NCBI RefSeq assembly: GCF_024436395.1
Contig: NZ_JAFMZO010000002.1
Span: 1-64,000 of the forward strand
Source: Paradesertivirga mongoliensis
Lineage (GTDB): Bacteria > Bacteroidota > Bacteroidia > Sphingobacteriales > Sphingobacteriaceae
Reading direction: 5' to 3'
Length of the DNA stretch: 64,000 bases
The notes under the pieces are model-generated. The model saw only the letters and a program-made list of their open reading frames with translations, was not told the DNA's origin and ran no database searches. A program made the position numbers and the translations under genes. The first letter of the stretch is position 1, and each line of letters starts with the position of its first letter. Shown here piece by piece: positions 7,196 to 16,224 of this stretch.

Positions 7196-10100
7196 ATGAA
7201 AATAGCTGAAATATCTATAAAACGCCCGACCATAGTGGTGGTACTTTTTACAGTACTCTCGCTGTTGGGAATCATAAGCTACCAATCGCTGAATTATGAG
7301 ATGCTTCCAAAGTTCTCTCCTTCGGTGGTTTCGGTAGTAACAATCTATCCCGGTGCGTCGCCTAGTGAGGTGGAGAACACCGTGACCAAAAAAGTAGAGG
7401 ATGCCGTTTCTTCGATGGAAAACATTAAGAAAATCCAGGCAACCTCTTACGAAAGTTTATCACTGGTAAGTATACAGTTAAAAACCGGAACAGATGTAAA
7501 CGTATCATTAAACGATGCACAGCGAAAAGTAAACTCGATACTTTCTCAGTTACCTGAGGATGTGGAGGCCCCTTCGCTGAATAAATTCTCGTTAGACGAC
7601 CTACCCATCATTACTATGTCTGCAACAGCCAACATGAACGATGCTGAGTTTTACGACATGGTGAAGAACAGAATTGTTCCTACTATCTCGCGGGCCGAAG
7701 GCGTGGCGCAGGTGAATATTATCGGAGGCCGCGAACGCGAAATCCAGGTGAATATTGATGAAAATAAGCTTGAAGCTTACGGATTACCTTTATTATCGGT
7801 TCAGCAGGTTATCTCGTCGTCAAACCTCGACTTCCCTACCGGAAGTATCCGTACAGAAGATCGTGACATTTTGGTACGTCTCTCCGGAAAATATGGAAAT
7901 GTTGAAGAACTGCGAAACCTGATCGTATCAGATAAAAACGGCGTCCAAGTGCGACTAGGCGATGTAGCCGAAGTCCAGGATACTCAGAAAGATGTTGAAA
8001 AAATAGCACGGGTCGACCGCAAAGCAGCTATTGCCCTACAAATTGTGAAGCAAAGCGATGCAAATGCCGTATCTGTGAGCGAGGGCGTAAAGAAAAGCGT
8101 TGAAGCATTGCAATCAGAATATAAAAGCATTAATCTTGGGCTAACCATTGCTTCAGATAGTTCGATTTATACTCTTGAATCCGCTGATGCCGTAATCCAC
8201 GATTTGTTTATCGCGGTTATCCTGGTGGCTTTTGTGATGTTGTTCTTCTTACACAGTTTGCGTAACGCAGCCATTGTAATGGTTTCTATTCCGGCATCTT
8301 TGATCGCTACGTTCATCGGTATCAATATGCTGGGCTACACGCTAAATCTGATGTCGTTATTGGGATTATCGCTCGTGGTAGGTATCCTGGTCGATGACGC
8401 GATTGTGGTATTAGAAAACATTTACCGCCACATGGAAATGGGTAAGAATCGCGTGCGGGCTGCTTACGAAGCTACCAAAGAAATCGGCTTCACGGTAACC
8501 TCTATTACGCTGGTAATTGTGGTGGTGTTCTTCCCTATAGCAATAAGCACTGGTCTTGTATCTGATATCTTGCGCCAGTTTTGTATGGTGGTAATTATCG
8601 CAACTTTATTGAGCTTGCTTACTTCTTTCACTATCGTACCCTTGCTTTCATCACGTTTCGGAAAACTGGAACATATAGAAGGCAAAAACATCTTCGGAAG
8701 AATCATCTTAAGCTTTGAAAGAGGTCTGGATAAATTCACAGCATGGATTACCAAGATCCTTCAATGGTCTTTGGGACATAAAAAGACCGTTTTGGGAGGA
8801 ACAGTGGCCCTGCTTATCGCTTCATTCGCGCTGATTGGCGGCGGTTTTATCGGTACAGAGTTCTTTCCAAAAAGTGATCGCGGGCAATTCATTGTTCAGA
8901 TAGAGCTTCCTAAAGATGCGTCGATAGAGCAAACCAATCTGCTTACATCCAAGGCGGAACAGATCTTAAGCACCAAACCCGAAGTTACACGATTGATCAC
9001 TACTGTAGGTCAGGCGAGTGATGGCTCTGGTTCTCAGCAAGCTCCGGCGTATTCTTCCGAGATCACCGTTCAATTGGTTGACAGAAAATTGCGGCTTGAT
9101 CGTGCAGATGTGTATGCCGCAAAAATCAAGAAAGAGCTTGCCCCTCAATTGGTTGGGGCGAAGGTAAAAACCACACCGGTAAGTATTCTGGGTATGGCAG
9201 AACGTTCTCCTGTGGAAGTAATTGTACGCGGAACTGAACTGGACAGCGTAATGGCTTTTGCAAATGTGGTGAAGAATAAGCTCGCAAAAATTCAGGGTAC
9301 TACAGAAATTAAGCTTTCGGTAGAGGGCGGTAATCCAGAAGTTAAGGTTCAGGTAGATCGCGACCGGATGTCGGCATTGGGACTGAACCTGCAAACCGTA
9401 GGCGCAACTATGCAGACGGCCTTCAACGGCAACACCAATGGAAAATTCCGTCAGGGTGAATATGAATATGATATCAATATCCGGCTGGATAATTTTAACC
9501 GAAAAAGCATCAATGATGTACGGGACCTAACTTTTATAAATACCGCAGGTCAAAAAATTAAATTAGACCAGTTTGCAACAGTAACAGAAAGCTCCGGTCC
9601 GTCACGTTTAGAGCGCCAGGACAAAACAACTAAGGTTTCGGTACAATCACAGGTTGTTGGTCGCCCCTCGGGAACCATCTTCTCTGAATTGGAAACTCAA
9701 ATTAAGGATCTACCCCGCCCTGCCGGTGTAAATTATATTTTCGGCGGCGACATGGAAAATCAGAGTGAGGGATTTGGAACCTTAGGAATTGCCTTACTGA
9801 TGTCGATTGTATTGGTATACCTGATCATGGTGGCACTGTACAATAACTATGTACACCCGTTTGTGGTATTGTTCTCCATTCCACTTTCGATCATCGGTTC
9901 ATTACTAGCACTTGCGTTGACAAACAATTCTTTAAATATCTTTACCATTCTGGGTTTGATTATGCTTATCGGACTGGTAGCTAAAAATGCGATCATTCTG
10001 GTCGATTTTACGAACCAGCAAATTGCTGAGGGCAAAAAAGTACGCGAGGCCTTAATTAATGCCAACCATGCTCGTTTGCGCCCCATTTTGATGACCACCA

Positions 10101-10369
10101 TTGCGATGGTGATTGGTATGCTTCCCATCGCTTTAGCACAGGGTGCCGGTGCCGAATGGAAGAATGGCCTGGCCTGGGTAATTATCGGAGGTCTGTTAAG
10201 TTCGTTATTCTTAACGCTGATCATCGTACCAGTGGTTTATGAGGCATTTGATAAGATCATCAAGAAGTTATCGAAAAAGAGTCCTGATAATATTGAAGCC
10301 ATGATGGAAGAGCCTTTTACCGACGAAATTATGGACGAGGAATATGAGGTGATGGAGTATCAGCGATAG
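7196..10369 (+). CDS. RND multidrug efflux permease (AcrB/MexF type)
   Basis: At 1057 residues this is a full-length proton-driven RND pump: signature N-terminus (SIKRPTIVVVLFTVLSLLG), two large periplasmic loops, and twelve membrane segments. The proton-relay aspartates are at 400-401 in the fourth segment (VGILVDDAIVVLEN). It exports hydrophobic drugs, dyes, solvents or bile-type compounds through the adaptor and outer-membrane factor encoded just upstream. The C-terminal cytoplasmic tail is acidic. Substrate range cannot be read from the sequence. A clear terminator follows. Confidence 0.95.
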   Translation: MKIAEISIKRPTIVVVLFTVLSLLGIISYQSLNYEMLPKFSPSVVSVVTIYPGASPSEVENTVTKKVEDAVSSMENIKKIQATSYESLSLVSIQLKTGTDVNVSLNDAQRKVNSILSQLPEDVEAPSLNKFSLDDLPIITMSATANMNDAEFYDMVKNRIVPTISRAEGVAQVNIIGGREREIQVNIDENKLEAYGLPLLSVQQVISSSNLDFPTGSIRTEDRDILVRLSGKYGNVEELRNLIVSDKNGVQVRLGDVAEVQDTQKDVEKIARVDRKAAIALQIVKQSDANAVSVSEGVKKSVEALQSEYKSINLGLTIASDSSIYTLESADAVIHDLFIAVILVAFVMLFFLHSLRNAAIVMVSIPASLIATFIGINMLGYTLNLMSLLGLSLVVGILVDDAIVVLENIYRHMEMGKNRVRAAYEATKEIGFTVTSITLVIVVVFFPIAISTGLVSDILRQFCMVVIIATLLSLLTSFTIVPLLSSRFGKLEHIEGKNIFGRIILSFERGLDKFTAWITKILQWSLGHKKTVLGGTVALLIASFALIGGGFIGTEFFPKSDRGQFIVQIELPKDASIEQTNLLTSKAEQILSTKPEVTRLITTVGQASDGSGSQQAPAYSSEITVQLVDRKLRLDRADVYAAKIKKELAPQLVGAKVKTTPVSILGMAERSPVEVIVRGTELDSVMAFANVVKNKLAKIQGTTEIKLSVEGGNPEVKVQVDRDRMSALGLNLQTVGATMQTAFNGNTNGKFRQGEYEYDINIRLDNFNRKSINDVRDLTFINTAGQKIKLDQFATVTESSGPSRLERQDKTTKVSVQSQVVGRPSGTIFSELETQIKDLPRPAGVNYIFGGDMENQSEGFGTLGIALLMSIVLVYLIMVALYNNYVHPFVVLFSIPLSIIGSLLALALTNNSLNIFTILGLIMLIGLVAKNAIILVDFTNQQIAEGKKVREALINANHARLRPILMTTIAMVIGMLPIALAQGAGAEWKNGLAWVIIGGLLSSLFLTLIIVPVVYEAFDKIIKKLSKKSPDNIEAMMEEPFTDEIMDEEYEVMEYQR

Positions 10370-10386
10370 ACATCTGTAGAAAACAA

Positions 10387-10412
10387 AAAGGGCGCCTCCC
10401 GGCGCCCTTTTC
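10387..10412 (+). terminator. Intrinsic terminator of the RND efflux operon
   Basis: AAAGGGCGCC (10387-10396), loop TCCC, GGCGCCCTTT (10401-10410) plus further T. The A/T flanks make it bidirectional, so it also serves the convergent DUF4382 gene. Confidence 0.9.
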
Positions 10413-10440
10413 ACATCTAAATCTACCTGAAAAATCCTTC

Positions 10441-11199
10441 TTATTGAGTAACTGTTATTGTACCCAAATCCTTCACAGAACCCGTAACAACCTGAACATT
10501 TTCAATGGTTTTAGGCAAATATGGACTTTGAGGCGCGATATTAACTTTGTACGTTCCTGCTTTCATACCAGGCATAAAAAACTTGCCGGTACTATCTGCA
10601 ACGGCACCAATCGTATCAATACCTAAAATAGCGTAAACTTTTGAATTGGAATTAGCTGGAGAGACAAGGCCCGTTAAGGCGCCAGAAACGGCACTCGGGA
10701 TAGCTCTAATTACCGGCTTTAGCATATATTTTCCATTTCCGGTTTTTACTATTGACTTTGCCGCGTCGAAGTCCAACTTCAGAGTGTATTCCATGCCACT
10801 TGTGAGGTCCTCATTTACCTTTAATTTTAAACCGGACGATTGTGCGCTGGGTGTAGTTAGAGTGTGAGATACCCCATCAATGATCACTTCGTTACCGGTG
10901 TCATTTAAAACCAACCGAATCTCATTAAGCGTGCCCGAAGGGATATCCTGCGAGGCAAGCAAGGTATCTTTGCCCATTCTGAATTTTAGAATATCAAAAT
11001 CAGCATCAACCGGCAGCGTTGACTCACCTTCTGACGACAGTACACGAATCTCTTTTATGCTAAGAAGAATAGCGTCGTAAGCGCCGGGAGCATCAGTCAT
11101 CCTGATATTCAGTCGGGTAACAGAGCCCGCATTGTTATCTTTACAGGACGATAAAAAAATCACTGCAAGCAGCGCGGGTAGTAGAATTAATTTTTTCAT
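10441..11199 (-). CDS. DUF4382 lipoprotein
   Basis: A 252-residue lipoprotein with lipobox LSSC (Cys19) and a DUF4382 domain over residues about 28-165, recognised by RLNIRMTDAPGAYDAILLSI at its start. The last 80 residues form a carboxypeptidase-regulatory-like beta sandwich (SGALTGLVSPANSNSKVYAI, TGKFFMPGMKAGTYKV). It should be anchored in the outer membrane or periplasm. The function of DUF4382 is unknown; some members are cell-surface components. It is monocistronic. Confidence 0.85.
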   Translation of the reverse strand: MKKLILLPALLAVIFLSSCKDNNAGSVTRLNIRMTDAPGAYDAILLSIKEIRVLSSEGESTLPVDADFDILKFRMGKDTLLASQDIPSGTLNEIRLVLNDTGNEVIIDGVSHTLTTPSAQSSGLKLKVNEDLTSGMEYTLKLDFDAAKSIVKTGNGKYMLKPVIRAIPSAVSGALTGLVSPANSNSKVYAILGIDTIGAVADSTGKFFMPGMKAGTYKVNIAPQSPYLPKTIENVQVVTGSVKDLGTITVTQ

Positions 11200-11373
11200 A
11201 ATTATGTGTGTTTCTTAAATTACTTTCGTCAAACCTAAATACTGAACATGAAGCTAAGATGAAGATTCGTAAAAAGTTTCGGGAAGGTTAAAAGGAAGCC
11301 AGAAAATGCCTGAGTTTAACCCCATTAATGTTGTTTGCTGTCAGGTCATTACCTGTAAAAAATCAAGAGTTGC

Positions 11374-12498
11374 ATGAACGAAAAAGCAAGGCCTCGTCCT
11401 CTTATGGAAGTAGCGAAACTTTTCCTGAAACTGGGTTGCATCGGTTTTGGCGGCCCGGCCGTGCATATCGCCATGATGGAGGAGGAAGTTGTGAAAAAGA
11501 AAAAGTGGATATCGCAGCAACATTTTCTGGATCTGGTTGGAGCAACAAATCTTATTCCCGGACCTAATTCTACGGAAATGACCATGCATTGTGGCCATCA
11601 GCGTGATGGGTGGAAAGGGCTTATAGTGGCCGGAATATGTTTTATCTTACCGGCAGTTATCATTACCGGCGCAATTGCATGGGCCTATCAGCAGTACGGA
11701 AAACTACCACAGGTTGAATCTTTCATATACGGTATAAAACCAGCTGTTATTGCGGTTATTTTTTTCCTAATGCTCTCACTCGGCCGAAAGGCTTTGAAAA
11801 GTATACAACTTGGCATACTTGGCGGCCTGGCATTTGTATTGGCCCTGTATGGGATTAGTGAGATCTATATTTTATTCGGAATAGGTTTTTTGGGGATTTT
11901 ACTATCGGGCGTTCGAAACAGGCAATCGCTAAGTTTTTCTCCGCTCGTTTTACTTGTAAGTGATATAGGATCGAATAACTCTAATTTAAAGCTCTTTTGG
12001 ATTTTTCTAAAAGTAGGTTCGATTCTATACGGAAGCGGATACGTACTGTTCGCCTTTCTGGATGCAGAACTTGTTACCAGTGGCTTAATCAGCAAACAAG
12101 AACTCACAGATGCGATTGCCATCGGTCAGTTTACGCCCGGGCCGGTTTTTTCTGCAGCCACTTTTATTGGCTGGCAGATAGCAGGCTTCCAGGGAGCGCT
12201 TCTTGCAACCATTGGAATCTTTCTTCCTTCCTTTCTCTTTGTAGCGTTTCTTAACCCCCTTATACCAGTTCTCAGAAAATCAAAGATGATGTCTGCCTTT
12301 TTAGATTGCGTAAGCATCGCCTCTGTCGCATTAATCCTGGTCATCTGCATAGAAATGGGAACGGAAGCGATAACCGACTGGAGAACCGCCTTTATCGGCC
12401 TTTTGGGATTTGTTGCAGCATTTTCATTTAAGAAACTAAATACAGCATTCATTATTCTTGGAGGAGGATTTCTGGGATATCTGCTTACTTTTATTTAA
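11374..12498 (+). CDS. chrA: Chromate transporter (CHR family, two-domain)
   Basis: A 374-residue membrane protein with two homologous CHR halves of about 190 residues. The first half has the conserved GFGGPAVHIAMM and LIPGPNSTEM motifs; the second has YGSGYVLFAF and FTPGPVFSAATF. Long-chain CHR proteins expel chromate, usually as an antiporter, and confer chromate resistance. No chrB or chromate reductase is adjacent, so the physiological substrate might be another oxyanion such as sulfate. A strong terminator lies 68 nt downstream. Confidence 0.9.
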   Translation: MNEKARPRPLMEVAKLFLKLGCIGFGGPAVHIAMMEEEVVKKKKWISQQHFLDLVGATNLIPGPNSTEMTMHCGHQRDGWKGLIVAGICFILPAVIITGAIAWAYQQYGKLPQVESFIYGIKPAVIAVIFFLMLSLGRKALKSIQLGILGGLAFVLALYGISEIYILFGIGFLGILLSGVRNRQSLSFSPLVLLVSDIGSNNSNLKLFWIFLKVGSILYGSGYVLFAFLDAELVTSGLISKQELTDAIAIGQFTPGPVFSAATFIGWQIAGFQGALLATIGIFLPSFLFVAFLNPLIPVLRKSKMMSAFLDCVSIASVALILVICIEMGTEAITDWRTAFIGLLGFVAAFSFKKLNTAFIILGGGFLGYLLTFI

Positions 12499-12565
12499 AA
12501 TCTGTTCGCCAGGATAATTTTCCGCAAATCTAGCCGTTTAAGAATTAGTGATAAGGTTTAGGTTT

Positions 12566-12597
12566 GCTCCAAAGTAGAGGTACTTTGGAGCTTTTTT
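12566..12597 (+). terminator. Intrinsic terminator after the chromate transporter
   Basis: Perfect 11-bp stem GCTCCAAAGTA (12566-12576) / TACTTTGGAGC (12581-12591), loop GAGG, followed by TTTTTT. Confidence 0.92.
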
Positions 12598-12670
12598 GTT
12601 TCAATTCTTCATCTAAACTGCCTTTATCATCGTGCTTACACAAATCCGGCCCTACGGTAATTAAAATGAG

Positions 12671-12701
12671 TTGACCTGGTGAAGTTTACTTTATATATTC
12701 G
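12671..12701 (+). promoter_or_regulatory. Promoter upstream of the SRPBCC gene
   Basis: TTG at 12671-12673 and TATATTCG at 12694-12701 fit the Bacteroidota -33/-7 pattern (TTG, about 20 nt, TAnnTTTG) with one mismatch in the -7 box. The ATG at 12715 follows closely. Confidence 0.45.
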
Positions 12702-12714
12702 TAGCCAACCGGCC

Positions 12715-13164
12715 ATGAAAAAAGAAGAGAGCAGAGAACTTCGCACCGAAAAATCATTCAAAGTACCTATTGACTTGATGTGGGATGCATGGACAAATCC
12801 CAAACACCTCGCAAACTGGTGGGGGCCCCTGGGATTTACGATCACTATTCATGAAATGGATCTAAGCGAGGGAGGAGAATGGCGCCTAACACTACACGGG
12901 CCAGACGGGACTAACTTTCCAAACAGAAGTGTTTTCAAGCAAATCATTCCTAATCAAAAAATTGTATTTGAGCATTTCAACCCACATTTCCTTGCCACAA
13001 TTATTTTTGATTCTAACACTGAAACTACTAAAGTAGAATGGACGCTGGAATTTGACACGGTCGAGATGCGTGAAATTATCGTAAGCGCCCACAAGGCAGA
13101 CGACGGCCAGAGACAGAATCTGGAAAAATTGGAAAAGTATCTTTCTACTATCCTCATGCCATAG
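12715..13164 (+). CDS. SRPBCC/AHSA1-domain protein
   Basis: A 149-residue protein of the START/SRPBCC helix-grip fold, AHSA1 subgroup: KVPIDLMWDAWTNPKHLANW with the WWGPLGFT motif at the start of the pocket, ending in a C-terminal helix. These are small ligand-binding or putative lyase proteins whose ligands are mostly unknown. I chose the ATG at 12715, which follows a promoter-like stretch, over an in-frame upstream codon at 12679. It resembles the SRPBCC protein encoded at 13588 in the next transcription unit. Confidence 0.87.
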   Translation: MKKEESRELRTEKSFKVPIDLMWDAWTNPKHLANWWGPLGFTITIHEMDLSEGGEWRLTLHGPDGTNFPNRSVFKQIIPNQKIVFEHFNPHFLATIIFDSNTETTKVEWTLEFDTVEMREIIVSAHKADDGQRQNLEKLEKYLSTILMP

Positions 13165-13205
13165 CAGGACGATGCACTGCTAACCTATCCCATAAAAAAT
13201 CAAAA

Positions 13206-13257
13206 TATATTTGCGCAGTTATATGACTGCGCATATATTTGCAGTCAAATGGCTGCA
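13206..13257 (+). promoter_or_regulatory. Duplicated promoter/operator of the ArsR operon
   Basis: Two copies of a perfect -7 box TATATTTG (13206-13213 and 13234-13241) are each followed by an inverted repeat that overlaps the box: TGCGCAGT-N6-ACTGCGCA (13212-13233) and TGCAGTC-N4-GGCTGCA (13240-13257, one mismatch). The second ends 3 nt before the ATG of the ArsR gene. This is the layout expected for autorepression by ArsR. Initiation from the second box would leave a 5' leader of only about a dozen bases. Confidence 0.7.
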
Positions 13258-13260
13258 TAG

Positions 13261-13584
13261 ATGGAACTACGAAGAGATGTTTTTCAAGCGATAGCGGATC
13301 CCACCAGACGGGCGATTATTACTCTGTTGGCTTTGCAGGCAATGACTCCGACTGCGATTGCCGAGAATTTTAACTCATCCAGACAAACTATTTCGAAGCA
13401 TATACAAATCCTGACTGAGTGCGAACTACTTAAACAGGAACAAAACGGACGGGAGATTCTTTACCACATCAATGCAAAAAAAATGAAAGAAGTAGCGGAT
13501 TTCATTGAACCTTTCCGGAAAATGTGGGATGATCGTTTTAATAAACTTGAAACCATAATGAAAAACTATAAACCGAAAAATTAA
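13261..13584 (+). CDS. ArsR-family winged-helix repressor
   Basis: A 107-residue ArsR/SmtB protein: [20 protein letters not shown] opens the winged helix, and [20 protein letters not shown] is the recognition helix. The metal-binding ELCVCDL-type cysteine motif is absent, so it is not a typical metal sensor. It belongs to the subgroup found with AHSA1/SRPBCC genes. No Shine-Dalgarno is visible ahead of the ATG; operator half-sites occupy that space. It heads a four-gene operon to 15019. Confidence 0.92.
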   Translation: MELRRDVFQAIADPTRRAIITLLALQAMTPTAIAENFNSSRQTISKHIQILTECELLKQEQNGREILYHINAKKMKEVADFIEPFRKMWDDRFNKLETIMKNYKPKN

Positions 13585-13587
13585 ACT

Positions 13588-14052
13588 ATGGAGCAAAAAA
13601 CCCACGTCCATGCCGAAGAAGGTAAACAGGATATAATGATTACAAGGGAATTTGACCTCCCCCTGGAATTACTTTTTAAAGCATATGCAGATCCAGAAAT
13701 TGTTGAGCAATGGATGGGAACTAAAGTATTAAAGCTTGAAAACAAGAACCACGGCAGTTACCAGTTCGAAACCACCGATCCAAAGGGGAATAAACACGGG
13801 TTCCATGGGACAATCCACGAGTTCTGCCTTAACCGGAAAATTACCCGGACATTTGAAATGGAGAATACCCCGTTTGCTGTCCAACTCGAGTTCCTGGAAT
13901 TTGAAGAACTTACGCAGGAAACAAGCAGACTCAAGATGCATATTGTATTCAAATCAGTTGCTCATAGAGACCAAATGCTGCAGCTTCCTTTTATTCAAGG
14001 TATAAATATGGCACATAATCGACTGCAAGACATCCTAAATAAATTAAAATAA
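13588..14052 (+). CDS. SRPBCC/AHSA1-domain protein in the ArsR operon
   Basis: A 154-residue SRPBCC helix-grip protein: FDLPLELLFKAYADPEIVEQ with WMGTKVLKLEN opening the cavity, and a closing C-terminal helix. It starts 3 nt after the ArsR gene and is surely co-transcribed. ArsR-AHSA1 pairs are very common in Bacteroidota and Firmicutes; the AHSA1 member is thought to bind or modify a hydrophobic signal or toxic compound, but this is not settled. Confidence 0.9.
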   Translation: MEQKTHVHAEEGKQDIMITREFDLPLELLFKAYADPEIVEQWMGTKVLKLENKNHGSYQFETTDPKGNKHGFHGTIHEFCLNRKITRTFEMENTPFAVQLEFLEFEELTQETSRLKMHIVFKSVAHRDQMLQLPFIQGINMAHNRLQDILNKLK

Positions 14053-14058
14053 ACCATT

Positions 14059-14442
14059 ATGACTAGACGAAATAAAATCATCTATTGGATTGCAACCATT
14101 TGGCTGGCATTAGGAATGCTGTCGACCGGAATTGTACAAGTATTGAAAATGAAAGAGGAAGTTGCCATGATGACACACTTAGGCTATCCAAGCTATTTTT
14201 TAACCATCCTGGGTGTTTGGAAAATATTGGGAGTTATAGTGCTGCTTATTCCTAAATTCCCCATATTAAAAGAATGGGTGTACGCAGGGTTCTTTTTCGT
14301 CATGTCGGGTGCTGTATTTTCTCATTCGTTTAGGGGAGACGAGGCAAAAGATTATTTTGGGCCGGTTTTATTACTTGTCCTTACTGTGATATCCTGGTAT
14401 TTCAGGCCTGCCGGTAGAACATTGAGATCCTTAACAAATTAA
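14059..14442 (+). CDS. DoxX-like four-helix membrane protein
   Basis: A 127-residue protein with four predicted membrane helices and the DoxX-like pattern (LALGMLSTGIVQVLKMKEE, then HLGYPSYFLTILGVWKILGV). DoxX-like proteins sit in the inner membrane; some act in thiosulfate/quinone redox or oxidative-stress complexes, most are uncharacterised. It lies 6 nt after the SRPBCC gene, a common combination with ArsR and AHSA1. Confidence 0.87.
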   Translation: MTRRNKIIYWIATIWLALGMLSTGIVQVLKMKEEVAMMTHLGYPSYFLTILGVWKILGVIVLLIPKFPILKEWVYAGFFFVMSGAVFSHSFRGDEAKDYFGPVLLLVLTVISWYFRPAGRTLRSLTN

Positions 14443-14452
14443 TATTTATAAT

Positions 14453-15019
14453 ATGAACACCATTAAAAAGAAATTGCTACCAGAACAAAGCGAAGAACTG
14501 CTAGAGACCTTAAAAGCCCGTTTTGAGAAAAATATGAACCGCCATGCCGGTCTGGAATGGGCAAAAATACAAGCAAAACTGGAAGCCGATCCTGCAAAAC
14601 TTTGGTCGCTTGACGAAATGGAAATAAGCGGCGGCGAACCGGATGTGGTCGGTTATGATCGGGAAACTAACGAATATATTTTCTACGATTGTTCGGCGGA
14701 AAGCCCTAAAGGCCGCAGAAGTATTTGCTACGATCACCAGGCTCTGGAGGCGCGGAAGGAACATAAGCCAGAAAATAGTGCTCTTAATATGGCTACTGAT
14801 ATGGGTATTGAGATTTTAAACGAAGAACAATACCGAGGCTTGCAGAAACTTGGGAAATTCGACACGAAGACATCGAGCTGGGTGAAAACACCTTCGGATA
14901 TCAGAAAACTAGGTGGAGCTATTTTCTGCGACCGCAGATACGATACAGTCTTCGTATATCACAACGGTGCAGAATCTTATTACGCAGCCAGAGGTTTCCG
15001 TGGATCGCTAAGAGTCTGA
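14453..15019 (+). CDS. DUF4256 family protein
   Basis: A 188-residue soluble protein of the DUF4256 family, recognised by MNRHAGLEWAKIQAKLEADP, MEISGGEPDVVGYDRET and the C-terminal RRYDTVFVYHNGAESYYAAR. It is full length. The function is unknown. Conserved acidic and Cys/His residues (YDCSAESPKGRRSICYD) hint at an enzyme but do not prove it. It is the last gene of the ArsR operon. Confidence 0.9.
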   Translation: MNTIKKKLLPEQSEELLETLKARFEKNMNRHAGLEWAKIQAKLEADPAKLWSLDEMEISGGEPDVVGYDRETNEYIFYDCSAESPKGRRSICYDHQALEARKEHKPENSALNMATDMGIEILNEEQYRGLQKLGKFDTKTSSWVKTPSDIRKLGGAIFCDRRYDTVFVYHNGAESYYAARGFRGSLRV

Positions 15020-15452
15020 AAACGAACACTAATCGACACTCCTCGCTTGACCCGAGTACGATTAACTTTCCCTTTTTGAAACGCAACATTTCAACATGAA
15101 ATTTTATGGATGCGCGACGTATCGGCTAGAGCAGACATCTATATCTAAAAATTATACAAATATGCCCTACTCAACAACTTTTTCCCATTAAATTAGCATG
15201 GTCTATGTAAACACAATTGCTTGTAATGATAGTTCAGTCAATGAAACAACCTTATAAACCGCTGCTCCCTTGCATATTGAGCACTTTTGCTCTCCTCTTT
15301 TGGGCTATTGCCGAAAAAAACACAACCCAAAGCGTAATAGTATACCTGAAGGTTTATAAACTACTTTCACATTAGGAATTCGTAATCACAATTTTTATTT
15401 TGCATTATTACAGTCAGGAGTAATCTCCAGCTGCCGAACTTCAAAACCAAAT
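15020..15452. other. Intergenic region before the sugar-oxidation locus
   Basis: These 433 nt hold no recognisable gene. A 44-codon plus-strand frame at 15241-15375 starts with a hydrophobic, signal-like stretch and then stops; it could be the 5' remnant of an exported protein or chance. The final 80 nt are AT-rich and probably contain the promoter of the ThuA gene, but no exact TAnnTTTG box is present. Confidence 0.4.
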
Positions 15453-16208
15453 ATGACCATAACCTTAATAGCAACGAAATGCCGCGACTGGCAGCTAAGC
15501 CTGATTTTCATATGCTTCTTTATTTTGCCGGCCAGTGCCAAGGAAAGTCCACGAATCCTGATTTTCAGCAAAACCGCCGGATTTCATCATCAGTCTATCC
15601 CCAAAGGGATAAAAGCGATTCAGAAACTCGGAATTGATGCCAAGTTCGATACCGACACTACTACTGATGCTAGGCAGATCAATACCGAAAACCTGAAGAA
15701 GTATAAAGCTGTAGTTTTCCTCAACACGACGGGCGACATTTTAAACAATGAGCAACAGAGTGCATTCGAAAATTACATCCGTTCAGGTGCTGGCTTCGTC
15801 GGGGTGCACTCTGCAACAGATTGCGAGTACGACTGGCCATGGTACGGAAATCTGGTAGGCGCCTATTTTGTGAGCCACCCGCAGCAACAAGAGGCAGTAC
15901 TGAAAGTACATAACCAAAAGCACCCGGCTACCAAGCATCTGCCCCGTGAGTGGAAGCGGAAGGACGAATGGTACAATTTCAAATGGGTAGCCCCTAATCT
16001 AAATGTACTTATTTCACTGGATGAGACGAGTTATCAGCCCGGAAGAAACAAGATGGGAGAAAATCATCCGATGTCCTGGTATCACGAATACGATGGGGGA
16101 AGGTCATTTTACACGGCTCTGGGCCACACTGACGAATCTTACATCGACCCCATGTTCTTGCAGCATCTCTTAGGGGGCATCAAATACGCAATAGGTTATA
16201 AAAAATAG
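15453..16208 (+). CDS. Secreted ThuA-domain protein
   Basis: A 251-residue protein with a Sec signal peptide (hydrophobic residues 15-28, ending PASAKE) and a ThuA domain (class I glutamine amidotransferase-like fold): RILIFSKTAGFHHQSI at the start, SGAGFVGVHSATDCEYDWPWY in the middle, and a closing ALGHTDESY. ThuA proteins occur in trehalose/sucrose 3-keto-sugar utilisation loci, but their reaction is unproven. It starts the plus arm of the locus, 16 nt before the propeller-cytochrome gene. A second ThuA domain is part of the giant protein at 27837. Confidence 0.9.
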   Translation: MTITLIATKCRDWQLSLIFICFFILPASAKESPRILIFSKTAGFHHQSIPKGIKAIQKLGIDAKFDTDTTTDARQINTENLKKYKAVVFLNTTGDILNNEQQSAFENYIRSGAGFVGVHSATDCEYDWPWYGNLVGAYFVSHPQQQEAVLKVHNQKHPATKHLPREWKRKDEWYNFKWVAPNLNVLISLDETSYQPGRNKMGENHPMSWYHEYDGGRSFYTALGHTDESYIDPMFLQHLLGGIKYAIGYKK

Positions 16209-16224
16209 CAACAGTAAATCAAAA

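Noticed and set aside
15241..15375. 44-codon frame with a signal-like start
   Set aside because: It stops soon after the hydrophobic part and has no recognisable mature domain; kept only as a note in the intergenic entry.
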